Source: Bacteroidales bacterium
GTDB lineage: Bacteria > Bacteroidota > Bacteroidia > Bacteroidales > JAFGXI01
Direction of reading: 5' to 3'
NCBI GenBank assembly: GCA_026985625.1
Contig: JALSQC010000142.1
Span: forward strand, 1-12,888
Length of the DNA stretch: 12,888 bases
Below are positions 6,762-12,888 of this stretch, in pieces. A program made the translations under genes and the position numbers. Under the pieces are notes generated by a model. It saw nothing but the letters and a program-made list of their open reading frames with translations. It was not told the DNA's origin and searched no databases. Within the stretch, counting starts at the first letter, position 1; the number at the start of each line of letters is the position of its first letter.

Positions 6762-7709
6762 TTACGATAATTTTTTAGCTATTTCTTTAAGCATAATTTT
6801 TGTCATCTCAGCCAAGTTATATTTATGTTGCCAACCCCAATCTTTTTTAGCTACACTATCGTCTATGCTTTTTGGCCAAGAATTGGCAATTGCTTGACGA
6901 AAATCTTCTTTATAAGTAATTTTAAAATCGGTAATATGTTTTTTTATCTCGTTGGCAATTTCTTTTGGATTAAAACTTATACCTGCTAAATTATAGCTAG
7001 AACGTATTTTAATTTTTTGTTTATCGGCTTCCATAAGTTCTATGGTAGCATTAATAGCATCTTCCATATACATCATAGGTAACGATGTTTCTGCCGAAAG
7101 AAAACATTCGTATTTTTTATTTTTAATTGCCTCGTAAAAAATCTCAACGGCATAATCGGTAGTTCCTCCGCCTGCCTCGGCTTTATATGATATTAATCCC
7201 GGATAGCGCAAACTGCGGACATCTACGTTAAATTTTTCGTAAAAATATTCGCACCAACGTTCGCCTGCAAGTTTGCTAATGCCGTAAACAGTGTTTGGAT
7301 CCATAATATCAAACTGTGGGGTATTTGTTTTTGTTGTAGATGGTCCGAAAACTGCTATTGAACTGGGCCAAAAAATTTTATTAAGGCTTAATTCTTTTGC
7401 TACCTCCAAAACATTTAATAATCCTTGCATATTTATTTCCCACGATTTTAATGGATTTTTTTCGGCATTGCCCGATAAAATTGCAGCAAGATGATAAATT
7501 TCTTGTATGTTATATTTTTTGCAAACGTTTATTAAATTGTCTTTTTCTAAAACATTTAATGTCTCAAAAGTTCCGCTTGACATAATTTCGTCTGACGCTA
7601 ATCTTATATCCGAGGCTATTGTATTTTCGTTTCCAAAACGTTTTCGTAGCTCAATAACTAAATCGGAACCTATTTGTCCCGATGCTCCTATTACAAGAAT
7701 TTTTTTCAT
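6762..7709 (-). CDS. Short-chain L-threonine 3-dehydrogenase (NAD-dependent epimerase family)
   Basis: Oxidises L-threonine to 2-amino-3-ketobutyrate with NAD, normally followed by cleavage to glycine and acetyl-CoA. The 315-residue protein is an extended SDR of the UDP-galactose-epimerase type. It has the dinucleotide motif GASGQIG (8-14), the segment HLAAILSGNAEKNPLKSWEI (73-92), the motif WPSSIAVFGPST (114-125) and the active site Y142-G-I-S-K146. The AILSGNAEKNP and DPNTVYGISKLAGERWC text is characteristic of the Flavobacterium-type threonine dehydrogenase and not of sugar epimerases. It lies 94 bp after the GNAT gene on the same strand, so it may be read through from there or have its own start; no clear consensus promoter was found. 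A partner 2-amino-3-ketobutyrate ligase is not in the window. Confidence 0.85.
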   Translation of the reverse strand: MKKILVIGASGQIGSDLVIELRKRFGNENTIASDIRLASDEIMSSGTFETLNVLEKDNLINVCKKYNIQEIYHLAAILSGNAEKNPLKSWEINMQGLLNVLEVAKELSLNKIFWPSSIAVFGPSTTKTNTPQFDIMDPNTVYGISKLAGERWCEYFYEKFNVDVRSLRYPGLISYKAEAGGGTTDYAVEIFYEAIKNKKYECFLSAETSLPMMYMEDAINATIELMEADKQKIKIRSSYNLAGISFNPKEIANEIKKHITDFKITYKEDFRQAIANSWPKSIDDSVAKKDWGWQHKYNLAEMTKIMLKEIAKKLS

Positions 7710-7803
7710 TTTAAAGATGTTATGTTGTTATTATTACAGTAAATATTTTTTATCAATATTAATAAAATATAATGATTAAAAAAAATATAATATATTACAT
7801 TTT

Positions 7804-8904
7804 TTAGGTAAAAGCACTATCGCCCTCGCCGTCTTGTAAATCTAATTTTGTTATATCTTTAAATTTATTTAATAGTTTTGTTGATATTAAAAATGTTCGA
7901 TATTGTGTTTTTTTATAAAAAAATTGTGACGATTTTTTTAGTTCGTTTATTAGTTCGTTATTAAAAGTAGTTACGTAATCGATTTTTAGATTTTTAATTT
8001 GGTCGATTATTACTTGCGATATAATGTTCATATTTTGTTTGTCGGCAAAAATATAAGGTGTTCGTAAATGGTTGTCGCGTATGTTTAACATTACAAAGCC
8101 AACAAACTTATTTTTGTAAAATATTTTAATGTTTGGTGCCAAAAATCGTTTGTTATATATAGAAAATTGATAACGTTTTTCGTCTATGTTTTTTTCTGTC
8201 GACGATAATATCCAAGGATAATTAATTATCCAATCAAGCTCTTTTTTGCTTCGTTTTGTAAGATTATTGTTGTTTGTTTTTTCGATAATTTTTAACGTTT
8301 CGTCATCTATATTGTCAACAAATTGTATTGTAATGTTTTTATCGAGTTTTTTGCTTACTATTTTATTTTTAATATCTATAAAAAAGTTTGAGCATAAGTC
8401 TATAAATTTTAATAACTTATATATTTTTTTTGCTTTTTTATTTTTATTCGGTAATAAAACGGCAAGATTTAACCTGCGATACAGCCTTAGTCCTTTATAG
8501 ACTTTAAATTTGCTAAAAGCATAAATTTTATCGTAAGCATTTTTTGCTGTTTGTGTAAAATTTACTATAAACAAGTTACTATCCCAAGTTTTGTCGGCTT
8601 CGGCTAAAAGCTTAGGAGCAATGCCTTGCCCTCTCATCGATTTATCTACCCACATACAACTTAGCCATGCTATTTTTTGTTTTTTGTTATTAACAAAAAT
8701 ATAGTCGGGAACAGCACCAAGATAACCAATAAATTTATTATTGTTATAAGCCATAAACATTATAATATCGTTACTATCTAAACGTGGGTTATCTATGTGT
8801 GATAATGCTCGCGGAATAGATATGGGAATATTATCAAGCTCTTTAAACTCTTTGCTATCAACAAACTCTTTTAATTTTACAGCTGTTAATTTTTTTATTT
8901 CCAC
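7804..8904 (-). CDS. Large GNAT-family N-acetyltransferase
   Basis: A 366-residue protein. The N-terminal half (about 45-150) is a GNAT domain with a hydrophobic beta strand FMAYNNNKFIGYLGAVPDY and the acetyl-CoA pyrophosphate loop MWVDKSMRGQGIAPKLL (RGQGIA at 91-96). The C-terminal half (about 195-350) has a second region whose order of strands and helices (YKNKFVGFVMLNIRD, then a helix, then KIDYVTTFN) looks like a second, degenerate GNAT fold without an obvious RGxG loop. No signal peptide is seen, so it acts in the cytoplasm. It starts 13 bp after the polysaccharide deacetylase stop and is almost certainly co-transcribed with it, which suggests acylation of an amino sugar or similar glycan precursor; the substrate is not evident. 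A double-GNAT acyltransferase unrelated to glycans remains possible. Confidence 0.75.
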   Translation of the reverse strand: MEIKKLTAVKLKEFVDSKEFKELDNIPISIPRALSHIDNPRLDSNDIIMFMAYNNNKFIGYLGAVPDYIFVNNKKQKIAWLSCMWVDKSMRGQGIAPKLLAEADKTWDSNLFIVNFTQTAKNAYDKIYAFSKFKVYKGLRLYRRLNLAVLLPNKNKKAKKIYKLLKFIDLCSNFFIDIKNKIVSKKLDKNITIQFVDNIDDETLKIIEKTNNNNLTKRSKKELDWIINYPWILSSTEKNIDEKRYQFSIYNKRFLAPNIKIFYKNKFVGFVMLNIRDNHLRTPYIFADKQNMNIISQVIIDQIKNLKIDYVTTFNNELINELKKSSQFFYKKTQYRTFLISTKLLNKFKDITKLDLQDGEGDSAFT

Positions 8905-8917
8905 AATATTATTTTTA

Positions 8918-9928
8918 TTAATGATAAATTACATTTTTATTAAATATTTTTTTAAACAAAAAATACAAATATTCTGCTTTAACCAATTTATCGGCAGGTA
9001 TTAATGTTCCGTCCATGGCAAATCGTTGAAAATTTTTATTTAAATTATCAATTTTAAGTCCTGCTGTTGCAAACGAGTAATCTACAATATTATTTTTATA
9101 AATATAATTAAAAAAATCTAAGCTTACATTATAATCGGTAAACGGAAACGAAAATATTTTATGTTTAGGTTTAAAATTATCAGTTATAAATTTCATACTT
9201 TCGGTTGTTTGTTTAATTTGGTCGATATATTTTATTGTTCGATACTCGGGGTGTGACATTGAGTGCGAACCTATGGTAAATCCTTTTTTTATTAGTTCGT
9301 TTATTTGTTTTGTGGTTAAATAGGGTTTATTTGTTTGTAAATATTCATTAAAGTCTATATCAATTAAAACGGCTATTTTGTCTAAAATGTGTTTATTATT
9401 ATAGTCGATTGATTTTATAATAGTATTAAAATTATTAACAGATAAGTGTAAACTTATATTTTTATTTATTTTTTTTATTAATAATTCTTTTTTTGTGTAA
9501 TTTTTAAATTTTTCGATTATTATACTTGCTTTGTATCTGAAAAATAAATCTTTATTATCGATAAAATCGGTATTAACAAAAAAACTTGCAGGTATTCCCT
9601 TTTTTAATAAAATAGGAGCAATAACGTTATAGACATCGCTTAATCCATCGTCGAAACTTAAATGAAAAACAGGTTCTTTTACTGTCTTGTTATTTAATAA
9701 AAAATCTAAATCAACAGGTTTAAAATAATGTGTAAAAAAATCTAAATCGTTAATAAAAATTTTTTCGTTACGAACAGGATAAAGATTTTTTATATACTCA
9801 TGATTTGTATTGCTAATACAATGATAAAAAGGTAAAAATATTACTTGATTAGACTTTGCTATTAATTTTTTTTCGGAAAATATTGGCGATATAAATCTTA
9901 AAAAATTAATTAATCCGTTTTTTATCAT
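8918..9928 (-). CDS. Polysaccharide deacetylase (NodB-homology, CE4 family) protein
   Basis: A 336-residue protein with a NodB-type fold. Motif 1 is FHLSFDDGLSD (D93 and D94 of SFDDG; the first is the expected catalytic base, the second a metal ligand). Motif 2 is GSHSMSHPEY (H222 and H226 as metal ligands). A later FSFPF segment (about 259-263) replaces the usual RxPxG-type motif 3. Between motifs 1 and 2 there is an insertion of about 75 Lys/Asn/Ile-rich residues (about 130-205), longer than in minimal CE4 enzymes. The N-terminus has no clear signal peptide, so a cytoplasmic or membrane-peripheral location is likely. It heads an operon with the GNAT gene and is divergent from an SDR gene. 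It probably removes acetyl groups from a glycan or glycolipid precursor; exact substrate unknown. Confidence 0.82.
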   Translation of the reverse strand: MIKNGLINFLRFISPIFSEKKLIAKSNQVIFLPFYHCISNTNHEYIKNLYPVRNEKIFINDLDFFTHYFKPVDLDFLLNNKTVKEPVFHLSFDDGLSDVYNVIAPILLKKGIPASFFVNTDFIDNKDLFFRYKASIIIEKFKNYTKKELLIKKINKNISLHLSVNNFNTIIKSIDYNNKHILDKIAVLIDIDFNEYLQTNKPYLTTKQINELIKKGFTIGSHSMSHPEYRTIKYIDQIKQTTESMKFITDNFKPKHKIFSFPFTDYNVSLDFFNYIYKNNIVDYSFATAGLKIDNLNKNFQRFAMDGTLIPADKLVKAEYLYFLFKKIFNKNVIYH

Positions 9929-9936
9929 ATTAAATT

Positions 9937-9967
9937 ATTGTAGTTTGTAAAAAAAAAATTAGTTTTG
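9937..9967 (+). promoter_or_regulatory. Predicted promoter of the SDR gene
   Basis: ATTG (9937-9940) is followed after 19 bp by TAGTTTTG (9960-9967), an exact TAnnTTTG -7 box. The arrangement and spacing are the same as at the thioredoxin-cys operon. The start of transcription would be near 9974, giving a 20-nt leader before the ATG at 9995. The TTG at 9965 lies inside the box, so it cannot be the translation start if this promoter is used. Confidence 0.5.
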
Positions 9968-9994
9968 ATAAAAGTAATTATTTTTTTTATTTTT

Positions 9995-10678
9995 ATGATA
10001 ATAATAACAGGAGCATCACGAGGAATAGGTGAATTTTTATTAAAAAATTTTATTAGTAACGGCAACAATGTTATAGGAACATTTCTTAATACTAAACCCA
10101 ATAATATCTATAAATCTAATTATTACAAATTAGATATTGCAAATATCGATAATGTTAAATTGTTTTTTGATAAAATAAAAAATAAAATAAATAACATTGT
10201 TTTAATAAATTGTGCAGGAACAAATTATAATTCGTTTGCACATAAATCCGACCTTAAATTATGGAAAAATGTTATTGATGTAAATTTAACGGGAACATTT
10301 AATGTTATTAGCGAGGTTTTGCCAATAATGCGTAAACAAAATTATGGAAGAATAATAAATTTTTCGTCTATTGTTGCACAAACCGGAATACCCGGCACAA
10401 GTGCTTATGCAGCATCAAAAGCAGGTTTGTGGGGATTAACAAAAAGTATTGCCGTTGAAAATGCAAATAAAGGAATTACAATAAACACTCTTAACCTTGG
10501 ATATTTTAATATTGGAATGATTACACAAGTTCCAAAAAAATTTCAAGAACTTACAAAGCAAAAAATACCTACAAAAGAATTTGGAGACCCAAAAAATATT
10601 TTTTCTACAATAAATTATATCATTAATAACGATTATTTAAATGGGGCTTCAATTGATATTAACGGTGCTATTATTTAA
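9995..10678 (+). CDS. SDR-family oxidoreductase, FabG-like
   Basis: A 227-residue classical short-chain dehydrogenase/reductase. It has the cofactor motif TGASRGIG (5-12), the NCAG motif (72-75), DVNLTG with N97, and the catalytic S125, Y138 and K142 of SAYAASKAGL. It is closest in style to beta-ketoacyl-ACP reductases. The substrate-loop and C-terminal text (YFNIGM, then LNGASIDINGA) also follow that pattern. The ATG at 9995 begins exactly at the first beta strand; an upstream in-frame TTG (9965) would add a false hydrophobic N-terminus and lies in the predicted promoter. The gene is divergent from the deacetylase-GNAT pair (66 bp between starts) and 48 bp before the enoyl-CoA hydratase. It may reduce a ketoacyl group or a sugar intermediate; a housekeeping FabG role is less likely because no other fatty-acid synthesis genes are adjacent. 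Confidence 0.85.
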   Translation: MIIITGASRGIGEFLLKNFISNGNNVIGTFLNTKPNNIYKSNYYKLDIANIDNVKLFFDKIKNKINNIVLINCAGTNYNSFAHKSDLKLWKNVIDVNLTGTFNVISEVLPIMRKQNYGRIINFSSIVAQTGIPGTSAYAASKAGLWGLTKSIAVENANKGITINTLNLGYFNIGMITQVPKKFQELTKQKIPTKEFGDPKNIFSTINYIINNDYLNGASIDINGAII

Positions 10679-10688
10679 AAAAAATAAT

Positions 10689-10696
10689 TAAATTTG
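10689..10696 (+). promoter_or_regulatory. Predicted -7 box before the enoyl-CoA hydratase gene
   Basis: TAAATTTG matches the Bacteroidetes -7 consensus TAnnTTTG and lies 30 bp before the ATG at 10727. No matching -33 element is seen at the expected distance, so this is a weaker prediction; the gene may also be read through from the SDR promoter. Confidence 0.3.
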
Positions 10697-10726
10697 AACA
10701 AAATTAAAAACTAAAAAAATAATAAA

Positions 10727-11506
10727 ATGAATTACGAAAATATTATTGTAGAAATTAACGGTCCGGTTCAAAAAATAATTATTAACCGACCAAAACAATT
10801 AAATGCTCTTAATAAAGCAACTTTTGTTGAATTAGAAGATGCCATAAATTTGGCATATAATAACTTTGATGTAAAAGGAGTTTTAATTACAGGTTCAGGA
10901 GATAAGTCGTTTGTTGCAGGTGCCGATATAAAAGAATTTGCCGATTTTACACCTGAACAAGGCGAGGAATTAAGCCTTAACGGACAAAGAATTTTTAAAT
11001 TAATAGAAAATTGTCCAAAACCTGTTATTGCAGCAGTTAACGGATTTGCACTCGGCGGAGGTTTAGAGTTAGCAATGTCTTGCCATATACGAGTTGCATC
11101 TGATAATGCACGTTTCGGACAACCCGAAGTTAGTTTGGGTGTTACTCCCGGATACGCAGGAACACAAAGATTAACACAACTTATAGGAAAAGCAAAATCG
11201 CTTGAATTATTAATGACAGGCGAGATGATAAAAGCCGATAAAGCTTTAGACTTAGGTTTAGTTAATTATGTTGTTTCGCAAGACGAATTAGAAAATAAGG
11301 TAAATGATATATTTAACAAATTATTTAAACAATCGCCTGTTGCCATAGCCGGAGTTATTGCTTGTGTTAATGCTTTTTACGATTACGACAAAGACGGTTT
11401 TGCTACCGAAGCCAAAGAGTTTGGAAAATGTTTTGCTACCGAAGACTTTAAAGAGGGAACAACCGCTTTTATGGAGAAACGTAAAGCTAATTTTCCGGGT
11501 AAATAA
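10727..11506 (+). CDS. Enoyl-CoA hydratase/crotonase family protein
   Basis: A 259-residue crotonase, the usual length for a short-chain enoyl-CoA hydratase, which adds water to 2-enoyl-CoA (in the reverse direction, a 3-hydroxybutyryl-CoA dehydratase). The oxyanion-hole segments FVAGADIKEF (A64-G65-A66-D67) and LGGGLELA (G110-G112) are intact. Both catalytic glutamates of true hydratases are present: E114 in GGGLE and E134 in GQPEVSLGVTPGYAGTQRL. This makes it a hydratase and not an isomerase or decarboxylase of the superfamily. It is cytoplasmic. No thiolase, 3-hydroxyacyl-CoA dehydrogenase or acyl-CoA dehydrogenase is adjacent, so whether it serves beta-oxidation or a butyrate-type fermentation is open. 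The start has an A-rich leader and no Shine-Dalgarno sequence, as is normal in this phylum. Confidence 0.9.
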   Translation: MNYENIIVEINGPVQKIIINRPKQLNALNKATFVELEDAINLAYNNFDVKGVLITGSGDKSFVAGADIKEFADFTPEQGEELSLNGQRIFKLIENCPKPVIAAVNGFALGGGLELAMSCHIRVASDNARFGQPEVSLGVTPGYAGTQRLTQLIGKAKSLELLMTGEMIKADKALDLGLVNYVVSQDELENKVNDIFNKLFKQSPVAIAGVIACVNAFYDYDKDGFATEAKEFGKCFATEDFKEGTTAFMEKRKANFPGK

Positions 11507-11538
11507 ATTTGCATTTATAGATAAAATATAATTTTATG

Positions 11539-11565
11539 CTAAATTATTGATATATAATAATTTAG
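11539..11565. repeat. Perfect 10-bp AT-rich hairpin after the enoyl-CoA hydratase gene
   Basis: CTAAATTATT and AATAATTTAG are perfectly complementary around a 7-nt loop (GATATAT). It lies 32 bp after the stop codon. There is no T-tract after the stem, so a factor-independent terminator is doubtful; it may stabilise the 3' end of the transcript or be chance in AT-rich DNA. Confidence 0.4.
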
Positions 11566-11645
11566 TGTCGAATTACTTAAAATATGCATAATTATATAAC
11601 GAACTATATTATAACGTTGTATGTTTTTATGTAATTTCTTTTGTT

Positions 11646-11708
11646 ATTATACGTTTGTCAACAGATAATAGTCGTTGGTCAAAAAATAATAGCTGTTAGT
11701 CAAAAAAT
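11646..11708. repeat. Degenerate 21-bp tandem repeat, about three copies
   Basis: Two head-to-tail units at 11667-11687 and 11688-11708 share 18 of 21 bases (common form AATAG--GTT-GTCAAAAAAT). A third, weaker unit at 11646-11666 matches the first at 15 of 21 positions. The array ends 5 bp before the left inverted repeat of the IS. It is not a CRISPR: the units are contiguous, with no spacers. Confidence 0.6.
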
Positions 11709-11713
11709 ATTAA

Positions 11714-11733
11714 TAACCTGAGTTCGATATAAG
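11714..11733 (+). repeat. Left terminal inverted repeat of the IS
   Basis: TAACCTGAGTTCGATATAAG is the exact reverse complement of 12725-12744. The family usually begins at ACC, so the outermost TA may be flanking sequence. Confidence 0.9.
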
Positions 11734-11816
11734 AATTAATATTTTTTTTGAAAAAAGGATTATTTTTATTATCTTAAAGCATTAAATAACAGAAAGATAA
11801 TGTAAAAATAATCCTT

Positions 11817-12717
11817 ATGAATAAGAATGTAAATTTAGTAGAAATTTTCTACATAGCAGACGAATTTTGCAAAAAATTTTATAAAACCATACAGGGACAT
11901 ACCTTAACAGAAAATAACCTTAAAAAGAATAGAAATAAACCATCAAAACTTAACGATGCTGATTTTAATAGCCTTTCATTTGGGTGGTTTTAGAAATCTT
12001 AAACACTTTTATATTAACTATGTACAAAAACATCTAGTTAGTTACTTTCCTCAAACAGTATCATATAACAGATTTGTTGAATTACAACAAAAAGCATTAT
12101 TTCCAATGGTTGTATTGTTAAAAACATTAAGATTAGGCGAAAATACCGGTATCTCTTTTGTTGACTCAACCCCCATAAGAGTTTGTAAGAATAAAAGAAT
12201 ATATAATCATAAAGTTTTTAAAGATGTAGCAACAAGAGGGAAATCAACTATTGGCTATTTCTTTGGTTTTAAGTTACATATTATAATAAATGACAAAGGA
12301 GAAATATTGAATTTTGTAATTACACCTGCTAATGTTGATGATAGAGAACCGCTAAAAAACCCTAATTTTTTAAAGAATGTATTTGGTAAATTATTTGCTG
12401 ACAAAGGATATGTTTCAAAGAAACTATTTGAAACACTTTTTGTTGATGGAATTAAATTAATTACCGGAATAAGAAACAATATGAAAAATCAATTAATGTC
12501 AATATCAGAAAAAATTCTACTTCGTAAACGTTCTATAATAGAAACTGTTAACGATGAATTAAAAAACATATGTCAAATTGAACATTCTAGACATAGAAGT
12601 TTAGCTAATTTTTTAACAAATATGATTTCAGGATTATTAGCATATTCTTTTTTACCTAAAAAACCTAGAATTAAATACGAAACAGTAAATACATACGGAC
12701 AATTATCTATATGCTAA
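11817..12717 (+). pseudogene. IS982-family transposase, frameshifted
   Basis: DDE transposase in two frames. The first frame (ATG at 11817) reads MNKNVNLVEIFYIADEFCKK and so on to KPSKLNDADF, then runs into TAG at 11991. The rest, from 11956 to the TAA at 12715, continues in the +1 frame as MLILIAFHLGGFRNLKHFYI and contains the catalytic acidic triad: D in FVDSTPI, D in LFADKGY and E in IIETVNDELKN (residues 70, 149 and 196 of the downstream part). The family's KLxDAxxMxILIAFHLGG passage is missing a few residues exactly at the junction. This fits a loss of 11 bp between two copies of ATGCTGAT. A functional protein would need a +1 frame change, for which no slippery site is apparent, so it is called a pseudogene. 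Confidence 0.85.
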
Positions 12718-12724
12718 ATAGTTG

Positions 12725-12744
12725 CTTATATCGAACTCAGGTTA
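12725..12744 (-). repeat. Right terminal inverted repeat of the IS
   Basis: CTTATATCGAACTCAGGTTA is the perfect reverse complement of the left end. It begins 7 bp after the transposase stop codon. Confidence 0.9.
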
Positions 12745-12811
12745 AAAGAAAATACTGTTAATAATTAGCTGATATATAGGGTGTTATTTGTTTTTGGAAG
12801 TGTGTAATTAA

Positions 12812-12847
12812 AAAAAATCCCGTAAATATTTGTTTACGGGATTTTTT
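12812..12847. terminator. Strong bidirectional intrinsic terminator
   Basis: A perfect 15-bp stem, AAAAAATCCCGTAAA (12812-12826) with TTTACGGGATTTTTT (12833-12847), and a 6-nt loop (TATTTG). The A-run on one side and T-run on the other let it work in both directions. On the minus strand it would end a gene lying to the right of the window; on the plus strand it would stop transcription coming out of the IS. Confidence 0.85.
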
Positions 12848-12853
12848 ATTATT

Positions 12854-12888
12854 TTATTGCTTAATATATAGTATTTTAATAGTTTTTG
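12854..12888 (-). CDS. Possible C-terminal end of a minus-strand gene (partial)
   Basis: In one minus-strand frame the last bases read KTIKILYIKQ followed by TAA at 12856-12854, seven bases before the terminator. Alternating basic and hydrophobic residues ending in a lysine-rich tail resemble the last strand of type A sorting domains of T9SS cargo, but ten residues cannot prove it. The call rests mainly on the position just ahead of a minus-strand-capable terminator. Confidence 0.3.
   Translation of the reverse strand, partial: KTIKILYIKQ

Larger units (their letters stand above)
11507..11713. other. AT-rich intergenic region left of the IS, no gene seen
   Basis: About 207 bp between the enoyl-CoA hydratase stop and the IS end. 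No credible reading frame was found on either strand. It holds a 10-bp hairpin and a set of degenerate 21-bp tandem repeats, listed separately. A heptamer TATAACG occurs twice near 11594-11616. Confidence 0.6.
11714..12744 (+). mobile_element. IS982-family insertion sequence, 1031 bp
   Basis: The element is bounded by perfect 20-bp inverted repeats and carries one transposase gene filling most of its length, which is normal for IS982 (about 1 kb). The transposase is broken by a frameshift near 11956, so this copy is probably immobile by itself, although its ends are intact and could be moved in trans. No convincing target-site duplication is seen: the left flank ends AAATATTAA and the right flank begins AAAGAAAAT. 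This suggests an old insertion or later change at the borders. No cargo genes are present. Confidence 0.88.

Noticed and set aside
6762..7709. UDP-glucose 4-epimerase for the envelope sugar locus
   Set aside because: The AILSGNAEKNP and DPNTVYGISKLAGERWC segments are those of the short-chain threonine dehydrogenases, so a sugar role is not supported.
9965..9994. A longer SDR protein starting at TTG 9965, which would look as if it had a hydrophobic signal anchor
   Set aside because: The TTG lies in the predicted -7 box and the ATG at 9995 begins exactly at the first strand of the Rossmann fold, as in classical SDRs.
11646..11708. CRISPR-like array
   Set aside because: The units are contiguous and degenerate, have no spacers, and no cas genes are present.
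11940..11993. Programmed ribosomal frameshifting in the transposase
   Set aside because: The needed shift is +1, no slippery run or stimulatory hairpin is visible at the junction, and residues of the conserved segment seem to be missing, which points to a deletion.
11700..12760. Target-site duplication flanking the IS
   Set aside because: The 6-9 bp on each side do not match with the boundaries placed at either TAACC or ACC.

Overview
The window is strongly AT-rich bacterial DNA that reads as a chromosomal segment of a Bacteroidetes (Bacteroidota) member. Three things point there. One gene ends in a CHU_C/gliding-motility (type B, T9SS-type) C-terminal domain. The threonine dehydrogenase is the short-chain type common in this phylum. 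Start sites lack a Shine-Dalgarno sequence, and several genes carry the phylum-specific TAnnTTTG -7 box. No rRNA, tRNA, CRISPR or phage genes were seen.

Layout. The left part (1-4740) is on the minus strand: a thioredoxin-like exported protein, then cysteine synthase (cysK), serine O-acetyltransferase (cysE) and an exported M64 metallopeptidase in a tight four-gene operon, followed by the 5' part of mutS, which runs off the left edge. From the same intergenic region, pointing right, is a two-gene unit: an ECF sigma factor and an overlapping membrane-anchored anti-sigma-like protein with a very unusual extracytoplasmic part (SprB-like/Ig fold, PKD, CHU_C domain). It meets, tail to tail with 1 bp between stop codons, a minus-strand block of three genes: polysaccharide deacetylase, a large GNAT protein and a short-chain L-threonine dehydrogenase. 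Divergent from the deacetylase are an SDR oxidoreductase (FabG-like) and an enoyl-CoA hydratase. The right end holds degenerate 21-bp tandem repeats, a 1031-bp IS982-family element with perfect 20-bp inverted repeats and a frame-broken transposase, a strong bidirectional terminator, and what may be the last codons of a minus-strand gene.

How the parts work together. CysE makes O-acetylserine and CysK converts it to cysteine; the thioredoxin-like protein and the M64 peptidase share the transcript but act outside the cytoplasm. The sigma/anti-sigma pair looks like a cell-surface or secretion sensor. The deacetylase, GNAT and SDR are plausibly a small envelope-glycan or lipid-modification set, but their substrates cannot be read from sequence.

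The most interesting item is the anti-sigma-like protein at 5330-6760, which places a type IX-secretion-type sorting domain behind a transmembrane anchor and a cytoplasmic sigma-binding-like tail. Several start codons were corrected from TTG to a downstream ATG; in one case a predicted promoter -7 box covers the upstream TTG.
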